This document shows positions 7,155-15,706 of a stretch of 64,000 bases of DNA, piece by piece. The notes beneath the pieces were generated by a model. That model had not been told where the DNA came from. It saw only the letters and a list, made by a program, of their open reading frames with translations, and searched no databases. The number at the start of each line of letters is the position of its first letter. Within the stretch, counting starts at the first letter, position 1. Made by a program: the position numbers and the translations under genes. The stretch lies in assembly GCF_949769195.1 (NCBI RefSeq), contig NZ_OX458333.1, positions 2,046,001 to 2,110,000 on the forward strand, in the 5' to 3' direction. This stretch comes from Methylocaldum szegediense. Lineage in GTDB: Bacteria; Pseudomonadota; Gammaproteobacteria; Methylococcales; Methylococcaceae.

Positions 7155-8612
7155 ATGAACCGAATCCTGTCCCTCGCGAGAGTTTTCGGCTTAATGCTGA
7201 TGGTTTTCAGCGCGACTTACGCATTGCCTATCGCGACATCGTTAATCTATCGCGACGGCACGGTCTTGTTGTTCATACAAGATATGCTGCTCACTCTTGG
7301 CGCGGGCGGATTGCTTTGGATCACGACAAGAAATTTTCAGCGGGAATTGAAAGCTAAGGACGGATTTTTGCTCGTCGTGCTCGCCTGGACGGGAATGGCC
7401 GCTTTTGCGACATTTCCCCTGATGTCGTACCTGAAGGATTTATCTTTTACGGACGCATACTTCGAAGCCATGTCCGGACTTTCCACCACCGGGGCGACAG
7501 TGCTCACGGAACTCGATCGATTGCCGCCGGCCATCAACTTATGGCGGCACGAGCTCAATTGGTTGGGGGGCATGGGTATTATCGTATTGGTGGTGGCTAT
7601 CCTCCCGGTCCTGGGCGTAGGCGGGCGTCAGTTGTTCATGGCCGAAACGCCGGGTCCCATGAAGGAAACCAAGCTGACGCCTCGCATCACCGAGACGGCC
7701 AAGAATCTCTGGTTGGTGTATGCCGGAATCACAATAGCGTGCATTCTGGCGCTACACAACGCCGGAATGAGTTGGTTCGACGCCGTTTGTCACGCGTTTT
7801 CTGCAATGGGACTCGGAGGCTTCTCGACCCATGACGCCAGCATAGGCTATTTCAACTCGCCGGCCATCGAATCGGTGTTGATCATATTTATGCTCATCGC
7901 CGGCATGAACTTCGCCACGCATTTCCTGGCCATCCATAACAAAAGCCTCAGCCCCTACAAACATGACATCGAGGCAGCGCCATTTCTTATCATGACCTTA
8001 GGGAGTTGCGTCGGTATCGCGTTTTACCTCTGGAAAACGGGAACCTATTCGGATTTCTGGACCGCTCTCCGCCATGCGAGCTTCAATCTCGTCTCCATCG
8101 CGACCGATTGCGGTTATACGAGCGTCGATTTCGATCGGTGGCCGATGTTCGCCCCCTTGTGGATGCTGTTCCTCAGCTCGATCGTTACCTGCACCGGTTC
8201 CACCGGCAGCGGAATCAAGATGATGCGAACCCTGATTTTGCTCAAACAGAGTCAGTTACAAATGTTTCTTCTCGCACACCCGACCGCTGTCAATCCCCTC
8301 AAACTCGGCAATATGGTTATCCAATCGCCGATCGTGCTGTCGGTGCTCGGGTTCATCTTTGTTTATTTCATGAGCATCGTCATTGTGACCTTACTGCTCG
8401 TGATCAGCGGCATGGATTTCATTTCCGCATTTTCAGCCGCTATCGCCTGTATCAACAATGTCGGCCCCGGCCTCCATGAGGTCGGCCCCAACACGAATTA
8501 CGCGGCACTGACCGATTTTCAGAAATGGATTTGCATCCTCACGATGTTCCTCGGCCGCATCGAAGTGTTTACGGCCTTCATCTTGTTCACGCCGGCATAC
8601 TGGCGAAAATGA
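7155..8612 (+). CDS. trkH: Potassium uptake channel TrkH
   Basis: A 485-residue inner-membrane protein with four pore repeats. The selectivity-filter loops are visible: SGLSTTGATVL, SAMGLGGFSTHD, IATDCGYTS and INNVGPGL. In the family TrkH forms a dimeric K+ channel gated by cytosolic TrkA. Length matches E. coli TrkH (483). No trkA is adjacent, as is usual for trkH genes outside operons. It runs towards the PEBP gene with only ten bases between the two stops. The ribosome site is weak (AAGATGAAAA), but the start agrees with the family N-terminus. Confidence 0.93.
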   Translation: MNRILSLARVFGLMLMVFSATYALPIATSLIYRDGTVLLFIQDMLLTLGAGGLLWITTRNFQRELKAKDGFLLVVLAWTGMAAFATFPLMSYLKDLSFTDAYFEAMSGLSTTGATVLTELDRLPPAINLWRHELNWLGGMGIIVLVVAILPVLGVGGRQLFMAETPGPMKETKLTPRITETAKNLWLVYAGITIACILALHNAGMSWFDAVCHAFSAMGLGGFSTHDASIGYFNSPAIESVLIIFMLIAGMNFATHFLAIHNKSLSPYKHDIEAAPFLIMTLGSCVGIAFYLWKTGTYSDFWTALRHASFNLVSIATDCGYTSVDFDRWPMFAPLWMLFLSSIVTCTGSTGSGIKMMRTLILLKQSQLQMFLLAHPTAVNPLKLGNMVIQSPIVLSVLGFIFVYFMSIVIVTLLLVISGMDFISAFSAAIACINNVGPGLHEVGPNTNYAALTDFQKWICILTMFLGRIEVFTAFILFTPAYWRK

Positions 8613-8622
8613 GGGCTCTGCA

Positions 8623-9198
8623 CTACTTGCCGCGCTGATAAAAGCCGATCAGCTCTGCTTGCGCCAGGATATGTCCCTGCATCGCTTTTTCAAGCTGGGC
8701 TTTCGTTGGTTTATCGAGTCCCGTCAAAACGGTATCGAGTGCATAAAGCTTATGGAAATAGCGATGTCGCCCTGTTGGCGGACACGGTCCGCCGTAACCG
8801 GTTCGCTTCCAGTCGTTGACTCCTTCGGCCGTCCCAGTGGGCAAGGCGCCGGGTAAAACGCCCTCCGGCAAACCGCTTGCGCTAGCTGGGATGTTATAGA
8901 GTACCCAGTGGACCCATGTCATCTTCGGTGCTTTGGGATCCGGCGCATCCGGATCATCCACGATCAGCACCAGGCTTTTCGCGTCCTCTGGCACTCCGGA
9001 CCAGGATAAAGGCGGTGACAAGTCTTGACCATCACAGGTATAACGCTGAGGTATGTCGCCATTGTGCACAAATGCCGACGATTCGATTTTCATGGACATA
9101 CCCTGCCCTCCTTTGGATTCCCCTGAAATGACTACGCAGCTGAGGGTAAACAACACGCCGCCGAGCAGCGCCGTTTTCCAGCACGCAACCCTATTCAT
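8623..9198 (-). CDS. Exported YbhB/YbcL-type PEBP protein
   Basis: A 191-residue protein with a hydrophobic signal sequence (residues 1-27) and a phosphatidylethanolamine-binding fold: FVHNGDIPQRYTCDGQDLSPPLSW, the anion-pocket segments DDPDAP and TWVHWVLYNIP, and GYGGPCPPTGRHRY. In bacteria these are Raf-kinase-inhibitor-like proteins of uncertain role. The ATG at 9198 is chosen over an upstream TTG because AAGGAGGT lies nine bases before it. It may bind phospholipid head groups in the periplasm; the ligand is not known. Confidence 0.88.
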   Translation of the reverse strand: MNRVACWKTALLGGVLFTLSCVVISGESKGGQGMSMKIESSAFVHNGDIPQRYTCDGQDLSPPLSWSGVPEDAKSLVLIVDDPDAPDPKAPKMTWVHWVLYNIPASASGLPEGVLPGALPTGTAEGVNDWKRTGYGGPCPPTGRHRYFHKLYALDTVLTGLDKPTKAQLEKAMQGHILAQAELIGFYQRGK

Positions 9199-9236
9199 AG
9201 GCCGGACCTCCTTGCCTTTCAATGAAAAACCGAAAT

Positions 9237-9674
9237 CTAACGCCGTAGTCGAACGGCTAAAACGTCATTCTCGGCGTGGTGAATCACGCTAGCCGCCGTG
9301 GAACCGAGCAGTAAGCCGAAGCCATGCCGTCCATGCGAGCCTATGACGATGAGGTCGGCCTGCCATTCTTTGGCGACGCGGATGATCTCGACTTTCGGGC
9401 TTCCGATTTCAACCCAACGGCGATCCTCAGGGATAGCCAAAGACTCGGCGATCTCGGCCAGGCGCTTTCGCGCCGCCTCGACCATCTGATCGGTCAAATC
9501 GATGTCGAACGGCACGATGGGGCCGTAAGACGAGTCCATAATCGGCACATTCTCTACAACATGGATGATACCCAGCTCAGCAGCGTACTTTGTCGCCAAT
9601 TCAAGCGCGCGCTGGATAACCTCTTCGCCATGTTCGGAAAAATCGGCTGCCAACAAAATCCGTCGGTACGCCAT
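9237..9674 (-). CDS. Universal stress protein, UspA family
   Basis: A 145-residue single-domain Usp. It begins with the usual MAYRRILLAADFSEH strand and contains the ATP-binding signature IGSHGRHGFGLLLGSTA (about residues 112-130), so it is probably of the ATP-binding UspFG/MJ0577 type. Cytosolic; in the family, linked to survival in growth arrest and redox stress. It shares strand with the membrane protein upstream and the PEBP gene downstream, but gaps are short enough that an operon with 9700-10200 is possible. Confidence 0.9.
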   Translation of the reverse strand: MAYRRILLAADFSEHGEEVIQRALELATKYAAELGIIHVVENVPIMDSSYGPIVPFDIDLTDQMVEAARKRLAEIAESLAIPEDRRWVEIGSPKVEIIRVAKEWQADLIVIGSHGRHGFGLLLGSTAASVIHHAENDVLAVRLRR

Positions 9675-9699
9675 CGCGAATCTCCTGGTTCTTGTGGGG

Positions 9700-10200
9700 T
9701 CACGTGGCTCGATCGAATAAAGCCATCATAACCTGATAACTGATGACCACGTAGCCGAAAGCCAACGCGACACCGTAAAAGAACGGGATAGCGAGGGCGT
9801 GTCGCAAGATGTGTCCGACTACGGCCAAATGCCAAAGCAGCAAAAACGTCAAGAAAATATAAACCGGTTTGGCTTCAGGAGCCATCAACAGCAAAGCCAA
9901 AAGCGGAATGGCCGTTGCGCTGATCAACGCATCGCACCCATATAAGGCGGTGGCCGTCTGCCGAAGGCGGGGGAGCTTCTTGCCCAAATAAAGCACCACA
10001 AAAAGGAATCCGAACACCATCGCCCCTTCGGCTATGGCTTCGACTACCGCTCCGGCCCAATCGCCCTCCAGCCCAAGTAGCACGAAACCGACGATCAAAT
10101 AGGCCGAAATCGCGAGCCCCAGCAAAAGGTTCGAGGCTGGCGTATCCTGCGGACCTTTCCTAAAGAAACAAATATCGAGAAAGAGTTTTATCAGCGGCAT
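9700..10200 (-). CDS. Five- or six-TM membrane protein of unknown function
   Basis: A 166-residue integral membrane protein with hydrophobic segments at about residues 24-44, 53-74, 88-105, 113-130 and 137-158. The N-terminus (FLDICFFRKGPQDTP) is the only polar stretch of note. I recognise no catalytic motif. It sits between a universal stress gene and yheS. Nothing supports a specific role. Confidence 0.75.
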   Translation of the reverse strand: MPLIKLFLDICFFRKGPQDTPASNLLLGLAISAYLIVGFVLLGLEGDWAGAVVEAIAEGAMVFGFLFVVLYLGKKLPRLRQTATALYGCDALISATAIPLLALLLMAPEAKPVYIFLTFLLLWHLAVVGHILRHALAIPFFYGVALAFGYVVISYQVMMALFDRAT

Positions 10201-10231
10201 GTTTACCCTTCAGCGCGAATGTTGTGCTCGG

Positions 10232-12118
10232 TCACATTTCAGTGGAGATCGCTTCCAGTGCCTCACTCGCGGCCAACCAGGCCGACTCGGCATCGGCTAA
10301 CTGCCGGTCGATTCCGGCTTTCTCGAGCAGCAAAGCTTGCAGTTCGGCTTTCGAGTCGCCCTTATACAGCGCCGGATCCGCCAACCGCATTTCGATACGC
10401 TTTTTTTCGGAACTCAATTTCTCCAAAGCTGCCTCGGCTCGCTCCAGTGCTTCCCGAAACGGCTTCAAGGCTCGACGCCGCTCCGCATCCAGGCGGCGTT
10501 GATCTTTGCGGGAAACCGTTTTCGCATTGGTCGAAGCTTCGGAGACCGCACGCCGATCACTCAACCACTGCCTATAGTCGTCCAAATCGCCGGTGAATGC
10601 GTTCGCGTTTCCATCGGCCACCAGCCAGAAATCGTCGGCAACTGTTCGGAGCAAATAGCGATCATGGGAAACAAGCACCATCGCCCCCTGATAATCCTGT
10701 AACGCCAAATTCAGCGCGTCACGCGCGCTCAGATCGAGATGGTTGGTGGGCTCATCCAGCAACAGAAGATTCGGCTTTTGATAGACCAAAAGCGCCAGCG
10801 CGAGCCTCGCGCGTTCTCCACCGGAAAAAGGTCCGATTGCGGCCAATGCCTGGTCCCCACGAAAACCGAACCCGGCGAGGAAGTTGCGCAAATCCCTCTC
10901 TAACGCGCTGGGGTCCAGCCGCTGCAAATGCTGGAGAGGACTCTCATCAGTCCGCAACTGTTCGAGCTGATGCTGTGCGAAGTAACCGATCCTGAGATCT
11001 TGTGCCTCCAACCGCTCACCGGACTGTGGTTCCAATACCCCTGCGAGCAATTTGATCAAAGTGGACTTGCCGGCACCGTTGGTGCCCAAAAGCCCTATCC
11101 GATCGCCCGGATTCAAGGTCAGATTGACATCGCTCAAGACCACGTTCGCCCCGTAGCCTATGCTCACGTCGTTCAGTCTCAGCAAAGGCGAAGGCAACTT
11201 GTCCGGTGACCCAAACGAGAATTGAAACGGCGAATCGACATGCGCAGCGGCAATCAGCTCCAGCTTGCCCAATGCCTTCAGACGGCTTTGCACCTGGCGA
11301 GCCTTGGTCGCTTTCGCACGGAAGCGATCGACGAACGCTCGAATACGCGAAATTTCGCGCTGTTGTTTTTCATAGGCCGCTTGCTGCTGCGCCAGAAGCT
11401 CGGCGCGTCTCGCTTCGAACGCAGAATAGTTTCCGGAAAAAAGCGTGACGGTTTGGTTCTCGATATGAAGCACATGATCGACGGTCTCGTCGAGAAAATC
11501 CCGGTCGTGGGAAACCAGCAAAAGAGTGCCAGTGTACCGGGATAGCCACTCCTGAAGCCAAATCACGGCATCGAGGTCCAGGTGATTGGTCGGTTCGTCG
11601 AGAAGCAGCAGGTCGGAACGACACATGAGGGCCTGCGCAAGATTAAGCCGCATTCGCCAGCCGCCGGAAAACCGGTTGACCGGCTTGGTTTCATCGCTCG
11701 GCGCAAATCCGAGACCGGACATCAGCCTAGCGGCACGCGCTCCGGCCTCATAACCGCCGATTGCTTCAAGTCGAGAATGCAGCCTTGCGAGCTCTAAACC
11801 ATCACCGCTCTCGTCCGCCTTTTCCAGTCGTTGCTGAATGAGGCGCAATTCACGGTCGCCGTCCATGACGTAATCCAATGCGATCCGGTCATCGGCTGGC
11901 GTTTCCTGGGCCACGTGGGCAATAGAGAGATTCGGCGGCATCGAAATTTCGCCAGCGTCGACGTGAATCTCGCCCAAGATCAGACGGAACAGGCTGGATT
12001 TGCCGACGCCATTCGCACCGGTGATACCGACCTTTTCACCGCTGTGAATGGTGAAAGAAGCTTCTTTGAACAACAGACGCTGGCCGCGTCTCAGCGCGAC
12101 CGACTTGAAATTCAGCAT
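10232..12118 (-). CDS. yheS: ABC-F ATPase YheS
   Basis: A 628-residue soluble tandem ABC protein. The first domain has Walker A GANGVGKSS, signature FSGGWRMRLNLAQAL and Walker B LLLLDEPTNHLD; the second has GTNGAGKST, FSGGERARLALALL and LLLLDEPTNHLD. A linker rich in charged helices (about 240-290) is the P-site-tRNA-interaction motif of ABC-F factors, and a coiled-coil C-terminus (about 530-625) follows. No transmembrane segments. ABC-F proteins bind the ribosomal E site and relieve stalling. Length and architecture match YheS of E. coli (637) better than Uup or EttA. Confidence 0.92.
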   Translation of the reverse strand: MLNFKSVALRRGQRLLFKEASFTIHSGEKVGITGANGVGKSSLFRLILGEIHVDAGEISMPPNLSIAHVAQETPADDRIALDYVMDGDRELRLIQQRLEKADESGDGLELARLHSRLEAIGGYEAGARAARLMSGLGFAPSDETKPVNRFSGGWRMRLNLAQALMCRSDLLLLDEPTNHLDLDAVIWLQEWLSRYTGTLLLVSHDRDFLDETVDHVLHIENQTVTLFSGNYSAFEARRAELLAQQQAAYEKQQREISRIRAFVDRFRAKATKARQVQSRLKALGKLELIAAAHVDSPFQFSFGSPDKLPSPLLRLNDVSIGYGANVVLSDVNLTLNPGDRIGLLGTNGAGKSTLIKLLAGVLEPQSGERLEAQDLRIGYFAQHQLEQLRTDESPLQHLQRLDPSALERDLRNFLAGFGFRGDQALAAIGPFSGGERARLALALLVYQKPNLLLLDEPTNHLDLSARDALNLALQDYQGAMVLVSHDRYLLRTVADDFWLVADGNANAFTGDLDDYRQWLSDRRAVSEASTNAKTVSRKDQRRLDAERRRALKPFREALERAEAALEKLSSEKKRIEMRLADPALYKGDSKAELQALLLEKAGIDRQLADAESAWLAASEALEAISTEM

Positions 12119-12175
12119 GCCGGTAGGGCGTTAGGCTTCAAACGCCCGTCAGGTCAAAATCATGGAGAAACAGGC

Positions 12176-12697
12176 TCAAGCCGCCTGATCGATGCGCTTG
12201 TCCGCTTCTTTGATGAACGCCTGTAGATCCCCTTTCTTGACGGTAGCCTTAGGGATGATCAAAGCCGTATCGAGATCCACAAACAAGAAGGCGTGTTTCT
12301 TGGTCGTTTCGACGCGAAGCACCTCCGACCACTTCACCCGAGACTCGCCGTTCTTATGAACCTCCACCAAAACATGCGGCTCGGCCCGCAAGGTATACGT
12401 ACCGAGAACATTAGCTCTGTCTTCGTCCGAGTACATTTTTCGGAGCTGTCTGCGCAGACTTCCTTTGAAATAGAGCGGCGCAAATATGCCCCACAATACG
12501 CCGGTTACACCTGCGTAGATGGCGGCTAGCGTATCTTGATAATAAAACCACAAAAACAGTGAGATAAGTACAATGATACCGGGAAAAATCGCCTGGTGAC
12601 GGCGCAGGGTTTTCTGCCAGCTTGCGGAATTCCGCAGTTGATGTTCGTTGAAGGCGACCAAATCTTGCTCGCGAACTTCGTATTCTATTTGGGCCAT
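12176..12697 (-). CDS. YcxB-like membrane protein
   Basis: About 173 residues from the ATG at 12697; a GTG nine codons upstream is an alternative, and neither has a good ribosome site. Two transmembrane segments (about 38-56 and 60-77) follow an N-terminal IEYEVREQDLVAFNEH, and a C-terminal soluble domain has the YcxB pattern (GESRVKWSEVLRVETTKKHAFLFVD, then ALIIPK). The function of YcxB-like proteins is unknown. It is followed by yheS on the same strand. Confidence 0.7.
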   Translation of the reverse strand: MAQIEYEVREQDLVAFNEHQLRNSASWQKTLRRHQAIFPGIIVLISLFLWFYYQDTLAAIYAGVTGVLWGIFAPLYFKGSLRRQLRKMYSDEDRANVLGTYTLRAEPHVLVEVHKNGESRVKWSEVLRVETTKKHAFLFVDLDTALIIPKATVKKGDLQAFIKEADKRIDQAA

Positions 12698-12864
12698 ACG
12701 TCTACCATGAAAGTTGTCGAACACGCCGCGCGGCCGACGGACGGCAACACGCCCCCTGAGCGTTAAAGGGTGACTAGTATACGTAAATCTGTTTCAATTT
12801 ACCCACTTCGGTAGGCCCAACCAAGCCCGAAGCAGGATTTCGTGCCTCTCAACGGAGAACAACA

Positions 12865-13332
12865 ATGAAAGGCAATGCCGACGTTATCGCGCGCTTAAAC
12901 GATTTGCTCGCCGGTGAACTGACTTCGATCGATCAGTATCTGATTCACTCTCGGATGTATAAAGATTGGGGATTTAACCGGCTATACGAACGCATTCATC
13001 ATGAATTGGAGGAAGAACGATCCCATGCCGACCAGCTAATCGACCGGATTTTGTTCCTCGAAGGCGTACCGGATCTCAGCAAGCGCAATACGCTACAAAT
13101 TGGCCAGGACGTCCCCAGCATGCTCAAGAACGATTTGGCTTTGGAATACAAAGTCATCGAGGAACTGAGAAAGGCGATGGCATTTTGCGAAAATGTAGGG
13201 GATTTCGTGACGCGGGACGTACTCCTTGCACTCCTTAAGGATACGGAAGAAGACCATGCGCATTGGCTGGAGATCCAACTGGAACTGATCGAAAAAGTCG
13301 GTCTCCAGAACTACTTGCAAACACAGATGTAA
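12865..13332 (+). CDS. bfr: Bacterioferritin, subunit lacking the heme-ligand Met
   Basis: A 155-residue four-helix ferritin. Di-iron ligands align with E. coli Bfr: Glu18, Glu51, His54, Glu94 and the C-terminal E/H pair in KDTEEDHAHW. The conserved Met52 that ligates heme between subunits is Arg52 here (HHELEEERSHAD), so this subunit cannot bind heme in the usual way. In Neisseria and others, a heme-free ferroxidase subunit pairs with a second heme-binding subunit. A good ribosome site (GGAGAACAACA) precedes the ATG. The ferredoxin gene bfd follows 123 bases on, behind a Fur-like box, so store and release proteins are side by side. Confidence 0.93.
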   Translation: MKGNADVIARLNDLLAGELTSIDQYLIHSRMYKDWGFNRLYERIHHELEEERSHADQLIDRILFLEGVPDLSKRNTLQIGQDVPSMLKNDLALEYKVIEELRKAMAFCENVGDFVTRDVLLALLKDTEEDHAHWLEIQLELIEKVGLQNYLQTQM

Positions 13333-13398
13333 GCGCTTCATCTCACACTTCCTTCGCTTGCCGGCCGATGGGCAAGCAATTCAAAGCGAATCCTATTT

Positions 13399-13417
13399 GA
13401 AAATAATTATCAGTTGT
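13399..13417 (+). promoter_or_regulatory. Possible Fur box upstream of bfd
   Basis: GAAAATAATTATCAGTTGT matches 12 of 19 positions of the classical Fur consensus and lies about 40 bases before bfd. Bfd genes are commonly repressed by iron through Fur. Match quality is moderate. Confidence 0.45.
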
Positions 13418-13455
13418 ACTAATATTTCGACCAGGTTCATCGATCTGGTCTTGTT

Positions 13456-13662
13456 ATGTACATCTGCATCTGCAAGAAAATCACCGACGGACAGATTCGC
13501 AAAGCCGTTCAGGAACAGGACGTCACAAGCATACGCGGCTTGCGTTCCAAATTAGGTGCCTGCGACCAATGTGGCAAATGCGCAGTTCAGGCCCAGCAAC
13601 TCATATACCAGTGCCTGCAGGAAAAAGTGGTTGCGGGACATAACCCCCGCAAAGCCGCATAA
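13456..13662 (+). CDS. bfd: Bacterioferritin-associated ferredoxin
   Basis: A 68-residue [2Fe-2S] protein with the Bfd cysteine pattern: Cys4 and Cys6 (MYICIC) and Cys36 and Cys39 (GACDQCGKC, with an extra Cys42). Bfd docks on bacterioferritin near the heme and passes electrons to mobilise stored iron. Its location next to bfr is the norm. The adjacent Bfr subunit lacks the heme Met, so Bfd presumably acts on a hetero-oligomer containing another heme-binding subunit encoded elsewhere. Probably iron-repressed through the Fur-like site upstream. Confidence 0.92.
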   Translation: MYICICKKITDGQIRKAVQEQDVTSIRGLRSKLGACDQCGKCAVQAQQLIYQCLQEKVVAGHNPRKAA

Positions 13663-13763
13663 GCTCAAGCGTTCCGGCAAGGAACACGGCTTTTATCCGC
13701 ATGGAAGCGAGCGCGAAATCGCAAGAAATGCGATGACGGTAGAGGGAAGCACCAGAACAGATA

Positions 13764-13785
13764 TGGAGGACATCCCTGTCCTCCA
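13764..13785. terminator. Hairpin between bfd and the porin gene
   Basis: TGGAGGACA and TGTCCTCCA form a nine-base-pair stem with a four-base loop. It lies between two convergent genes, so it may stop transcription from both sides. No U tract follows, so the assignment is tentative. Confidence 0.4.
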
Positions 13786-13805
13786 CAGGAAAGCCCGTGG
13801 GATCA

Positions 13806-15059
13806 TTAGAATGTTATGACCACATCGGTGGAAAAAAGGAACTGGTCGTTCTTCTTACCAACAAAACCCGCCGCCCCACCGGCATTGTCATAAGCATCTG
13901 CATTGTCGGCCCAATCGTATCGGACGCTCGGGCGCAGCGTTAGCCAACTCACCGGCTTCCAGTTCAAACCCGCCGTAACCTCAAAATAGTTTGATGCCGG
14001 AGGCGCATAAGGACCTCTGATTGGGGAAAGTACCCGGAAACCATCATCGTCGCGGAACCATTCCCCTCGAATCCCGACAGCGAGTTCGTCGTTGATGTCG
14101 TAGGTGAGGTATTGGTTAATGCCATACCATTCAGCGTCCTTCCCGTCCACGATTTTGGAAGCCCAGCCGTGATCATGCTGAAAGGTGTAATGCAAACCTT
14201 CTATGATGTCGTGCTTGATCACCAAGCTGTACATACTCCAGTTATTCGAGTCCTGCTCGGAAATCTCGCCGCTAGTGGCACTAAGCGCTACCGAAGTTCC
14301 TCTATCGGTACTCGTCCAGGTTACGCCGCCGAGAAACGCCCAATTTCCGAGCCCTTTATCGAAGGCGCCGTCCCAACCGGCAGTTTCGCTTCCGGTCACC
14401 CCACCTCCCATGATCGTCCAATTCTGATCGATCGGGTAGCTCAGCAAGACACCTGTATGGGTGAAGGGCTCGCCGTATTGCATGGTATACGCGTGCGAGT
14501 AGAAGAAATTATCCGGAGCCGTCACCACTTCGTTACCGATAATGGTGTAAAAATGACCGATCTTCGCGGTGATGCCATTGCCGAAAGGCGCGAATATTTC
14601 GAAGTACGCCTGCGGAAGCGCAATATCGTAGAAGCGTTCGCTGTTAATCAGACGCTGATCCCAGTGACCAAAAGCCGCCTGCGTAAATTGCGCATCCGTA
14701 CCGAACATGAAATCGAAACGACCGCCGAAATCCCAGGAATCCCCCTCCGTATTCACAGCGCGCTCCAGAAAAAAGTAGAGCTGATTTAGTTGAAATTCGG
14801 AGGCTCGGTCGTCAAAGGTCACCGGCCCGTTAAATCTTCCTGCGGGCTTATTCGCATTGTAGGTGATACCGGCGTCAATCCACCCGCCAAAATGGAGGCC
14901 CAAATTTTTCATGAATTCCGTTTCATTAACATCGGCACCCACATAGCCGAGCAGTCCGATTGGTTCACTAGACTCTTGAGCGTTCGCGGAAATTGCATAT
15001 ATCCCCGCGCAAAAACCTAAAGCCAAACGCCCTACTTTGATCTGAGATAGATTGTTCAT
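13806..15059 (-). CDS. Outer-membrane beta-barrel porin, OmpL-like BBP2 family
   Basis: About 417 residues from the ATG at 15059 (an upstream in-frame ATG would add an unlikely leader). A signal peptide ends near residue 27 (AISANAQ). The rest is strands of alternating hydrophobic and polar residues with many Trp, Tyr and Gly, ending in Phe (VVITF), the usual outer-membrane sorting signal. Segments such as YFEIFAPFGNGITAKIGHFYT and YFEVTAGLNWKPVSWLTLRPSVRYDW are typical of the putative OmpL-like beta-barrel family. The solute carried is unknown. Confidence 0.75.
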   Translation of the reverse strand: MNNLSQIKVGRLALGFCAGIYAISANAQESSEPIGLLGYVGADVNETEFMKNLGLHFGGWIDAGITYNANKPAGRFNGPVTFDDRASEFQLNQLYFFLERAVNTEGDSWDFGGRFDFMFGTDAQFTQAAFGHWDQRLINSERFYDIALPQAYFEIFAPFGNGITAKIGHFYTIIGNEVVTAPDNFFYSHAYTMQYGEPFTHTGVLLSYPIDQNWTIMGGGVTGSETAGWDGAFDKGLGNWAFLGGVTWTSTDRGTSVALSATSGEISEQDSNNWSMYSLVIKHDIIEGLHYTFQHDHGWASKIVDGKDAEWYGINQYLTYDINDELAVGIRGEWFRDDDGFRVLSPIRGPYAPPASNYFEVTAGLNWKPVSWLTLRPSVRYDWADNADAYDNAGGAAGFVGKKNDQFLFSTDVVITF

Positions 15060-15706
15060 CTTATTTGTTCTCTTTGTAGATTTTGGAACGATAGCTTTAA
15101 CGCAAAACCTATACCAGGACAAAATCAACGCGAACTCAACCGCTTAAACAAGTACATCCGAAATCTGCGCAAACCTATGCACACTCTTGGTGCGCTCACT
15201 CTGCTAAGTGCACCAGAACAATACTTTGTGGCAATAAGTACAGTTACGAACCAAAGAGGTTAACAGGCGTCAGGTTGGCAACGACGTTTTAAACCGTGGA
15301 CCACGCCCTTTGAGACGCATCCTACCCGGGGAAAAATGATCGGTCGACGCGCTGGTTTCGACCTGGGCGGGCTCTGCCTCTTAGGAATCCTGACACGTAC
15401 TGCGGAATGAGCTGCCGCCAATGATAGGAAACGAACTGAAGACTAAAAGACGCGGATAATTAACTAAAAACCCGTAAACGAAAGCGAGATCATTCTTGAC
15501 CACCACCCTCTGTTTGGCACCTATCCCGAGTGCCGGAGCACCCCGGCAACGGCACTCGGGATAGGAAATGCGCGTCTTAAGCAAAGTCTTTCAGTCGACC
15601 CGTCCTGAGCCGAGGCGAAGGGCTCAGGATGAACGGAAACCTATCGATTCTGTTCGTGGTGAGCTTGCCGAAGGGCATAAACGGAGTTCACTGGTTCGGA
15701 GCTTCG
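15060..15706. other. Noncoding region upstream of the porin gene
   Basis: No gene supported. It holds the porin promoter region, a strong hairpin at 15520-15565, and at about 15598-15680 a dispersed-repeat-like segment (CCTGAGCCGAGGCGAAGGGCT, GTGAGCTTGCCGAAGGGC) also seen in altered form near 23130. Confidence 0.5.
15520..15565. terminator. 15-bp perfect hairpin
   Basis: CCTATCCCGAGTGCC (15520-15534) and GGCACTCGGGATAGG (15551-15565) pair perfectly around a 16-base loop. It lies about 140 bases after the metalloprotease stop. It may be a terminator or a REP-like repeat; there is no U tract. Confidence 0.45.

Noticed and set aside
14112-14789. Plus-strand 225-codon frame
   Set aside because: Antisense to the porin gene, which has a signal peptide and barrel strands.
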